DNA from: Sneathiella aquimaris
GTDB lineage: Bacteria; Pseudomonadota; Alphaproteobacteria; Sneathiellales; Sneathiellaceae
Direction of reading: 5' to 3'
Assembly: GCF_026409565.1 (NCBI RefSeq)
Contig: NZ_CP112881.1
Location: 1,597,501-1,661,500, forward strand
Length of the DNA: 64,000 nt
Part shown: piece by piece, positions 58,462 to 64,000 of the stretch
Layout: every line of letters begins with the position of its first letter
Numbering within the stretch: position 1 is the first letter of the stretch
Position numbers and translations under genes: made by a program
Notes under the pieces: model-generated
What the model was told of the DNA's origin: nothing
What the model saw: only the letters and a program-made list of their open reading frames with translations
Databases searched by the model: none

Positions 58462-59658
58462 ATGACTGTTGACGCAACCAGTCAACAACAAGGAGCTGGA
58501 GTTAGCATGTTCAGAGATCCGAAAGTACGCGCTGTGTTCTTTCAGATCCTGGTTATAGCATTATTTCTAGCCTTTGTTTTATATGTTGGTAACAACACAA
58601 TCGATAACCTGGAGAAGCGCGGTATTGCTTCCGGGTTTGGATTTCTTTCACAGCCGTCAGGGTTTGGTATCGGTATTGTGATCCTGATGGATTACAATGC
58701 ACAGACATCTACACATGGTGATGTTCTGTTAATTGGTATCATCAATACACTGACTGTATCTATCGCCGGTATTATTCTGGCAACGATTATCGGCTTTATT
58801 TTTGGCGTTCTTCGGCTTTCTAAAAACTGGATCGTCAACAAGATTGCCGCCGTTTATATCGAGGTAGTCCGAAATATTCCTCTGCTTGTGCAGTTACTGT
58901 TTTGGTATTTTGCCGTTCTGAGTGTTTTGCCCGTTGTAAAGGACAGCATTAGGATTAGTGACAACCTGATTATCAATAATCGGGGTGCCTATTTCCCAAG
59001 TGTTGTACCGGAGGCCGGTTTTTGGGTTGTCCCTGTCTGCTTTGCAGTTGGTATTATCGCCACCTTCTTTGTAAGACGTTGGGCCCACAAACGGCAGGAT
59101 GAAACAGGCGAGCAGTTCCCAGTTTTCCTAACGGGGTTTGGCCTGATTATTGGATTGCCGATTATTGGCGCTCTTATCATGGGTATACCATTTACCTTTG
59201 CTTACCCATCAGCCAGCCGCTTCAATATTACGGGTGGTTGGGTATTGGAACCTGAATTCCTGGCAATGGTGTTCGGACTAAGCATTTATACCGGCGCGTT
59301 TATTGCTGAAATTGTTCGTTCTGGTATTAACGCGGTGAGCCATGGTCAAACGGAAGCTGCCCATTCGTTGGGTATTCGGCCGAGTTTGACAATGCGTCTT
59401 GTGGTTTTGCCTCAGGCCCTTCGGGTTATTGTACCGCCATTGACAAGTCAATATCTGAACCTGACAAAAAACTCTTCGTTGGCGACAGCGATCGGTTATT
59501 CAGAGATTACGGCAATTTTCGCAGGAACGTCGCTTAACCAAACGGGTCAGGCAATTGAAATTATTGCGATGACAATGGCTTTCTATTTGACCATTAGCTT
59601 GCTGATTTCAATGTTTATGAACTGGTATAATAAACGCATTGCATTGGTGGAGAGGTAA
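58462..59658 (+). CDS. aapQ: general L-amino acid ABC transporter, permease AapQ
   Basis: Inner-membrane permease of 398 residues with about eight TM helices. The family ABC-permease segment with EAA loop reads GQTEAAHSLGIRPSLTMRLV followed by VLPQALRVIVPPLTSQYLNL. An AAGGAG site lies seven bases before the ATG. Pairs with AapM. Confidence 0.95.
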   Translation: MTVDATSQQQGAGVSMFRDPKVRAVFFQILVIALFLAFVLYVGNNTIDNLEKRGIASGFGFLSQPSGFGIGIVILMDYNAQTSTHGDVLLIGIINTLTVSIAGIILATIIGFIFGVLRLSKNWIVNKIAAVYIEVVRNIPLLVQLLFWYFAVLSVLPVVKDSIRISDNLIINNRGAYFPSVVPEAGFWVVPVCFAVGIIATFFVRRWAHKRQDETGEQFPVFLTGFGLIIGLPIIGALIMGIPFTFAYPSASRFNITGGWVLEPEFLAMVFGLSIYTGAFIAEIVRSGINAVSHGQTEAAHSLGIRPSLTMRLVVLPQALRVIVPPLTSQYLNLTKNSSLATAIGYSEITAIFAGTSLNQTGQAIEIIAMTMAFYLTISLLISMFMNWYNKRIALVER

Positions 59659-59661
59659 GAT

Positions 59662-60762
59662 ATGGCTATTGTAAAAACTGAACGTCATGCTGAACTTCCA
59701 CCCCCTGTATCGCAAACCGGGATCATTGGATGGATGCGGGAGAATTTATTCTCCGGCTGGCTAAACAGCATTCTGACACTCGTGTCTCTCTATGTTGTTT
59801 GGGAGGCTTTAGGCGCAATCATCAGCTACGCTATTATTGATGCAAATTTTGTCGGCACGACCAAAGATGATTGTACTGGAGCAGGCGCTTGCTGGGTATT
59901 CATCAAGGCCCGTTTTGGACAGAATATGTATGGGTTCTACCCGGAAGGAGAGCGTTGGCGCATTGATGTTGGGTATGTATTGGGGGCTATTGGTCTTTTC
60001 TTCGTCTTGACGGACTTCATAAAAGACAAAAAATGGCCTGCGCTGTACCTATTCGTGATCTACCCAGTGATCTGTTACTACCTTTTCTACGGAGGACTTG
60101 GTTTAGAGGTCGTCGAAACGTCCCAATGGGGCGGACTGTTTCTGACACTGGTATTGGCATCTGTTTCGATTTTTGTTGCTTTGCCGCTTGGTATCGTTCT
60201 GGCATTGGGGCGTCGTTCTGACATGCCTGTTGTTCGAATGATCTGTGTCGGCTTTATCGAATTGATCCGCGGTGTTCCACTGATTACGGTTCTGTTCATG
60301 GCGTCTGTAATGCTGCCTTTATTCCTGCCTGAGGGGCAGAATTTTGACAAGCTGATCCGTGCCATGGTGGGTATGTCCCTGTTCTCCGCAGCCTACATGG
60401 CGGAGGTTGTAAGAGGTGGCTTGCAGGCTATTCCGAAAGGACAGCTGGAAGCTGCTAAATCTCTTGGACTGGGATATTGGCAAGCAATGGGCCTTATTAT
60501 CCTGCCGCAGGCGCTTAAAATTTCCATTCCTTCCATCGTGAATACTTTTATTGGTCTTTTCAAAGATACAACATTGGTTCTGATCATTGGATTGCTGGAT
60601 TTGCTAAGTGTGGTGAAAACAGGAACGACAGACAAAAACTGGCTTGGATTGGCGACTGAAGGGTATTTCTTCGTAGCCGCTGTTTTCTGGGTATTTTGTT
60701 TTGGTATGTCACGGTACAGCATCTGGTTGGAGAACAAACTCCACACCGGACATAAGCGATAG
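59662..60762 (+). CDS. aapM: general L-amino acid ABC transporter, permease AapM
   Basis: Second permease of 366 residues, starting three bases after aapQ. It has several TM helices, a longer periplasmic part near residues 60-95, and the EAA region GQLEAAKSLGLGYWQAMGLI followed by ILPQALKISIPSIVNTFIG. Forms a heterodimer with AapQ. Confidence 0.95.
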   Translation: MAIVKTERHAELPPPVSQTGIIGWMRENLFSGWLNSILTLVSLYVVWEALGAIISYAIIDANFVGTTKDDCTGAGACWVFIKARFGQNMYGFYPEGERWRIDVGYVLGAIGLFFVLTDFIKDKKWPALYLFVIYPVICYYLFYGGLGLEVVETSQWGGLFLTLVLASVSIFVALPLGIVLALGRRSDMPVVRMICVGFIELIRGVPLITVLFMASVMLPLFLPEGQNFDKLIRAMVGMSLFSAAYMAEVVRGGLQAIPKGQLEAAKSLGLGYWQAMGLIILPQALKISIPSIVNTFIGLFKDTTLVLIIGLLDLLSVVKTGTTDKNWLGLATEGYFFVAAVFWVFCFGMSRYSIWLENKLHTGHKR

Positions 60763-60774
60763 GGAGGCTAGCAA

Positions 60775-61545
60775 ATGAGTGATGCAGCCATGCAGAAGAC
60801 ATCGGAAGACGTTGCAATCCAGTTGATTGGAATGCACAAATGGTACGGTGAGTTTCATGTTCTGAGAGACATTAATCTGACTGTTGAACGGGGCGAGAAA
60901 ATTGTTGTTTGTGGACCTTCCGGGTCCGGTAAATCAACAATGATCCGTTGTATCAACCGCCTTGAAGAACATCAACAGGGTCAAATTATTGTCGATGGAA
61001 TTGAGTTGACGAATGATGTGAAAAAGATTGATGAAATCCGCCGGGAAGTCGGGATGGTGTTTCAGCATTTCAATCTGTTTCCGCATCTGACTGTCTTGGA
61101 AAACTGCACTTTGGCTCCAATTTGGGTTCGGAAAACACCGAAAGCTGAAGCTGAAGAAATAGCTATGAAGTTTCTGGAACGGGTGAAAATTCCGGAACAG
61201 GCTTTGAAATATCCAGGGCAACTTTCAGGTGGACAGCAGCAGCGTGTTGCGATTGCCCGTTCACTTTGTATGAACCCTCGTATCATGCTGTTTGATGAAC
61301 CAACCTCGGCCTTGGACCCGGAAATGATTTCTGAAGTTCTGGATACGATGATTAGTCTTGCTGAAGAAGGCATGACCATGATTTGCGTAACCCATGAAAT
61401 GGGTTTTGCAAAAACGGTCGCTGATCGCGTGATCTTTATGGATGCGGGTGAAATTATCGAGCAGGCTCCGCCTCAGGAGTTCTTTGATAATCCACAAAGC
61501 GAGAGAACAAAGCTGTTCCTATCCCAGATATTACACAATGGGTAG
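60775..61545 (+). CDS. aapP: general L-amino acid ABC transporter, ATP-binding protein AapP
   Basis: ABC ATPase of 256 residues: Walker [12 protein letters not shown]-loop [16 protein letters not shown], signature [15 protein letters not shown], Walker [16 protein letters not shown]-loop VTHEMGFA. Starts 12 bases after aapM. Last gene of the aapJQMP operon, followed by a strong terminator. Confidence 0.96.
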   Translation: MSDAAMQKTSEDVAIQLIGMHKWYGEFHVLRDINLTVERGEKIVVCGPSGSGKSTMIRCINRLEEHQQGQIIVDGIELTNDVKKIDEIRREVGMVFQHFNLFPHLTVLENCTLAPIWVRKTPKAEAEEIAMKFLERVKIPEQALKYPGQLSGGQQQRVAIARSLCMNPRIMLFDEPTSALDPEMISEVLDTMISLAEEGMTMICVTHEMGFAKTVADRVIFMDAGEIIEQAPPQEFFDNPQSERTKLFLSQILHNG

Positions 61546-61561
61546 AGGATAATAATCCAAG

Positions 61562-61593
61562 AAAAAGCCCCGGTTCGTCCGGGGCTTTTTTTT
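61562..61593 (+). terminator. Rho-independent terminator after aapP
   Basis: AGCCCCGG (61566-61573) pairs with CCGGGGCT (61579-61586) around TTCGT, followed by a run of eight T (61586-61593). A flanking A-run at 61562-61566 makes it usable by the minus-strand gene ending at 61610. Confidence 0.93.
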
Positions 61594-61609
61594 ATGTTTT
61601 TTCACGGAC

Positions 61610-62428
61610 CTAACTGCCGGAATTCAGACTTTTCCAGAATTTTGTATTTAGTTTTCCAATAAGCTGGTCATGGGACGAGCCCAGACATTGCCGCAACGAC
61701 CAGAAGCCGACTTTCGTTTCATAATCACATTGTTTCAAAGCTTTTTGAGCAAGATGGGTCGCTTGTTTTGAGTATCCAGCGGTTGTAATTATCGCTTGAA
61801 ATGCATCTTTCGCCGCTACCCTTTGGCTGGCTTGGGCGCGGCCCCGGATTGGAAGTCTGTTGAGGGTCAAATTAACAAGACGTGCTGCATCAGCACGGTC
61901 TGTATCATTATCGACAAGGTGCCCCGCGAGCAGTCGCAATGATTGGACTGCAATCAAGATATCAGTATCAGTCTGCGGTTTCCGATCATTTTTTATCGGA
62001 ACAGGGATCGCTGTTGCTCGCTCTGGGACGCTGACATGCAGCGCTGTTGGCGCGAGTGATTTAACATCCTTTTGCAGAATACTGACCCGGATGGAGGTGT
62101 GGCCCCTTGCAGTTTTCATGGAATAAGGCAGGCTTGAGATGTCGACATTCTCACCAGAAGGGGTCGTTGCAGAAAGCTGTATCGGGGCACTGTCATGAAA
62201 ATAGTAGTGCGTTCCGATTTGCGGGGAGGCCCGATGTTCCTGCAAGCAAATGGCCGTGAGTTCTGCCGTGCATTCCCCTTTCTCACAATAGAGGGGAACG
62301 GGAATATCCGTTGAGGCAACAGCAAGGATTTGTGGTGCGCCATAAGCCGGTGTTGCCATGAATGCAGCACCTGACAGAATTGATATCAGGGCAATGAGGC
62401 GCAGTGAAGAGGGGGCGTGATGCATCAT
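61610..62428 (-). CDS. secreted protein of unknown function
   Basis: A 272-residue protein that I do not recognise. A signal peptide spans about residues 1-30 (ALISILSGAAFMATPAYGA). The mature part has four Cys (CEKGEC, ICLQEH, and later KQCDYE and RQCLG), which could form disulfides. The first half looks beta-rich, resembling a small periplasmic domain; the second half is helical (NLTLNRLPIRGRAQASQR, HLAQKALKQC). A TATAAT -10 on the minus strand (62450-62455) and GGAG before the start support expression. Confidence 0.75.
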   Translation of the reverse strand: MMHHAPSSLRLIALISILSGAAFMATPAYGAPQILAVASTDIPVPLYCEKGECTAELTAICLQEHRASPQIGTHYYFHDSAPIQLSATTPSGENVDISSLPYSMKTARGHTSIRVSILQKDVKSLAPTALHVSVPERATAIPVPIKNDRKPQTDTDILIAVQSLRLLAGHLVDNDTDRADAARLVNLTLNRLPIRGRAQASQRVAAKDAFQAIITTAGYSKQATHLAQKALKQCDYETKVGFWSLRQCLGSSHDQLIGKLNTKFWKSLNSGS

Positions 62429-62567
62429 CTTTACTCTCCAGTTTTTTCTATTATATAAGAGTATTCTTATCTTGCGATTGCGTCAAGCGTGGCGGTTTTA
62501 CTGTAAATAGGGAAAAAAGACTTGTGGATTACATTCAATAAACCTTATGGTAGAATAAGAGAATATG

Positions 62568-62573
62568 TATAAT
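62568..62573 (+). promoter_or_regulatory. consensus -10 element for the small ORF at 62608
   Basis: A perfect TATAAT (62568-62573); the base run 17 upstream is TTATGG, a weak -35. The predicted start near 62580 leaves a short leader with an AAGGGG site (62596-62601). Confidence 0.4.
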
Positions 62574-62607
62574 CTAGGCGATACCCGTCATTGGGAAGGG
62601 GAACGAT

Positions 62608-62829
62608 CTGCCGTATAAAATTATAATACTGGCCACACAACTGATTGCTGCTGTATTTGGCCTTCTATTTTTTTGGGGCTATGTCGAACTGCAAAACGCC
62701 GTTATCTGTGAACGTGTAGGGGTGTCGCTGTGTGTTATGGCGGCGTCTCTGCAAATATATTTTGCGCTGTCGATGATCGTTATTGGCTGTTTCTTTTTGT
62801 TCTTGTTCAAGGCATATAAAACCGATTAG
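62608..62829 (+). CDS. small two-TM membrane protein with probable CTG start
   Basis: An open frame of 73 codons with no ATG, GTG or TTG before the first hydrophobic helix. The frame is bounded upstream by TAG (62575-62577). A good AAGGGG site (62596-62601) stands six bases before CTG (62608-62610). The product would be two membrane helices, around IIILATQLIAAVFGLLFFWG and SLQIYFALSMIVIGCFFLFL, joined by a short loop with two Cys and ending KAYKTD. ATT at 62590 is another possible start. The function is unknown; reality is inferred from hydrophobic pattern, spacing and the upstream TATAAT. Confidence 0.5.
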   Translation: MPYKIIILATQLIAAVFGLLFFWGYVELQNAVICERVGVSLCVMAASLQIYFALSMIVIGCFFLFLFKAYKTD

Positions 62830-62845
62830 CGTGACATATTATGAG

Positions 62846-62879
62846 GTCTGGCAAGCCAGATTAAGCCAGCTTGCCAGAC
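62846..62879. repeat. perfect 11-base-arm hairpin between convergent genes
   Basis: GTCTGGCAAGC (62846-62856) pairs perfectly with GCTTGCCAGAC (62869-62879) around a 12-base loop. It lies between the small ORF stop (62829) and the GNAT stop (62887). There is no T-run, so a Rho-dependent or bidirectional terminator, or a repeat unit, is possible. Confidence 0.55.
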
Positions 62880-62886
62880 AGGAGTG

Positions 62887-63441
62887 CTACTCCGGAATCG
62901 GTTCAATCAATAAATCCCGTTGCTTATATGGAAAATATCCGAATCTCTGATACAGGGGCAGCGCCTTCGGGTGGTCCATTGTGCAGGTGTTGACTGTGAT
63001 GCTGCTGGGGTTACGAAGCCAAGCGTGCTGGATCGCCCAATCCAAAAAGTAGGGGCCGAGTTTCATTCCGATAAATTCGGGCATAATACCAAAATAGGCA
63101 AGGTCTACCGCATCGGGGAAGGCCTTATAATTCAGTTCCGCATAACCAGCAGGAACTCCTCTTACATACAGAACAAAGACTTCCGTCTCTTTGCTTTCGA
63201 GAACTTCCTTCAGTTCTGCATCAGATAGCTTTTTCCGGTCGATCCAACCCCAGTCTCTTCCGACCGCATCATATAGAAAGCGATAGAAGGAGACCGTTGG
63301 TTTTTCCGCTTTCAGTATGGAATGCGGAATGGCAGGTTTAGGGATTGCCTGAGGGACTGGTTTATCGGTCATCTTCAGATATGTTATGGTCAGGGGCCAA
63401 AGACCGTCCTGATTTTCTTCTGGTTTACGTTGCAGGACCAT
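62887..63441 (-). CDS. GNAT family N-acetyltransferase
   Basis: A 184-residue acetyltransferase. The N-terminal half has RKPEENQDGLWPLTITYLKM and PTVSFYRFLYDAVGRDWGW; the acetyl-CoA core includes GIMPEFIGMKLGPYFLDW and the C-terminal ALPLYQRFGYFPYK. Residues before MTDKP belong to the family, so the ATG at 63441 is kept. It overlaps the sseA stop by one base. Substrate unknown; the coupling to a sulfurtransferase gene is of interest. Confidence 0.88.
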   Translation of the reverse strand: MVLQRKPEENQDGLWPLTITYLKMTDKPVPQAIPKPAIPHSILKAEKPTVSFYRFLYDAVGRDWGWIDRKKLSDAELKEVLESKETEVFVLYVRGVPAGYAELNYKAFPDAVDLAYFGIMPEFIGMKLGPYFLDWAIQHAWLRNPSSITVNTCTMDHPKALPLYQRFGYFPYKQRDLLIEPIPE

Positions 63442-64000
63442 TATTTTTCCCCGACTGATAATGGCATATCAGTATCCAGTCCCCATTCGGTCCAGGAGCC
63501 ATCATAAACCGAGACCCGTCGATGACCGATCATATGCAGGCCAAACGCCAGGACGCAGGCCGTGATACCAGATCCGCAACTTGTAATAACCGGTGCCTTT
63601 GGGTCAATGCCGACTTTTTCAAACTCGACCTCCAACGCGTCACTATTTTTTAAGGTCCCGTCATCGCTAATAAGTTGATTGAACGGCAGGTTCTTCGAAT
63701 TGGGGATATGTCCGCCTCGCAAACCTTCACGCGGTTCTTCTTCCGCACCGGAAAAACGACCGGCGGATCGTGCATCGAGAACCTGCTCTTTCGCGGTTTC
63801 AAGGTTTTTACGAACCTGCGCTTTTTCGCGAACCATCAAACTGTTAAAACGAGACGTGAAGTGACGTTCAGCCGGATGACTTGGCAGATCACTTGTTTCA
63901 CGGCCTTCGGCCAACCATTTTTTCATCCCGCCATCCAGGATCGCCACATCCTCATGGCCAAACAACCGGATCATCCACCAGGCACGGGCAGCGCTGCGAA
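63441..64000 (-). CDS. sseA: 3-mercaptopyruvate sulfurtransferase, 3' part (partial)
   Basis: C-terminal 186 codons of a rhodanese-family protein; the gene continues past the right edge (frame open to base 64000, upstream residues RSAARAWW). The N-terminal inactive domain ends in FGHEDVAILDGGMKKWLAEG. The catalytic domain has VLDARSAGRFSG and the active-site loop CGSGITA, where the Gly-Ser-Gly pattern is typical of mercaptopyruvate sulfurtransferases. It moves sulfur from 3-mercaptopyruvate to thiol acceptors. Confidence 0.92.
   Translation of the reverse strand, partial: RSAARAWWMIRLFGHEDVAILDGGMKKWLAEGRETSDLPSHPAERHFTSRFNSLMVREKAQVRKNLETAKEQVLDARSAGRFSGAEEEPREGLRGGHIPNSKNLPFNQLISDDGTLKNSDALEVEFEKVGIDPKAPVITSCGSGITACVLAFGLHMIGHRRVSVYDGSWTEWGLDTDMPLSVGEK

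Noticed and set aside
62565-62618. 17-codon ATG frame before the CTG-start gene
   Set aside because: Too short to support as a gene and its ATG lies at the -10 element, so it probably is not transcribed; mentioned in the finding as a possible leader only.
1-64000. CRISPR arrays, insertion sequences, prophage or integration sites
   Set aside because: No regularly spaced direct repeats, transposase, integrase or tRNA-adjacent duplication was seen.

Overview
The window is a stretch of bacterial chromosome from an alphaproteobacterium of intermediate GC content. The evidence is gene content and order: rpsF-rpsR-DUF2232-rplI, the block lptF-lptG-lptD-surA-pdxA-rsmA, fabD-fabG-acpP-fabF-mltG with yicC-gmk, a bactofilin/M23 peptidase pair, a complete AapJQMP amino-acid transporter, and an LPS-exporting outer membrane. 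A marine, Sneathiella- or Rhodospirillales-like lineage is a guess from overall flavour, not proven. No rRNA, tRNA, insertion sequence, prophage or CRISPR array was seen.

Layout. Positions 1-5437 (minus strand) hold the start of an MlaE permease gene, alr, dnaB, then after a terminator the S6/S18/DUF2232/L9 operon. A tight cluster of four DnaA-box matches lies just upstream of dnaB. Positions 5641-12939 (plus) are a fatty-acid and cell-envelope operon (fabD, fabG, acpP, fabF, mltG, an unrecognised four-TM protein, yicC, gmk). Positions 12933-20524 (minus) are the LPS-transport and chaperone operon running into pdxA and rsmA. pepA-holC (plus), an ABC-F ATPase (minus) and ndk (plus) follow. Next comes a minus-strand group (bcp, DUF455, M23 peptidase, bactofilin), then a chemoreceptor, glnE, a YhdP/AsmA-like protein, tyrS, anmK, and the molybdate transporter modABC.

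The right half is more accessory. At 43.4-48.5 kb, cysE, a cysteine desulfurase, an adrenodoxin-type ferredoxin and tenA (plus) face a PaaX-type regulator, an FprA-type ferredoxin reductase and a CpdA-like phosphoesterase (minus). Together these supply cysteine, sulfur and a complete NADPH-to-ferredoxin electron path. At 49.5-53.2 kb are a DUF4269 protein, a HalD/BesD-like 2-oxoglutarate oxygenase that keeps its iron-binding Asp, a LysR regulator and an 8-oxoguanine deaminase. Then come a Crp/Fnr regulator, a flavoprotein, hisI, a cystathionine beta-lyase-like enzyme and the aapJQMP operon. The right end holds a secreted protein of unknown function, a small two-TM protein that seems to use a CTG start codon (62608-62829), a GNAT acetyltransferase and the 3' part of a mercaptopyruvate sulfurtransferase gene.

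No single large, clearly new system is evident. The best leads are the DnaA-box cluster, the CTG-start small membrane protein, the HalD-like oxygenase neighbourhood, the PaaX-headed redox operon with its dyad operator, and the unknown four-TM protein in the fab/gmk operon.
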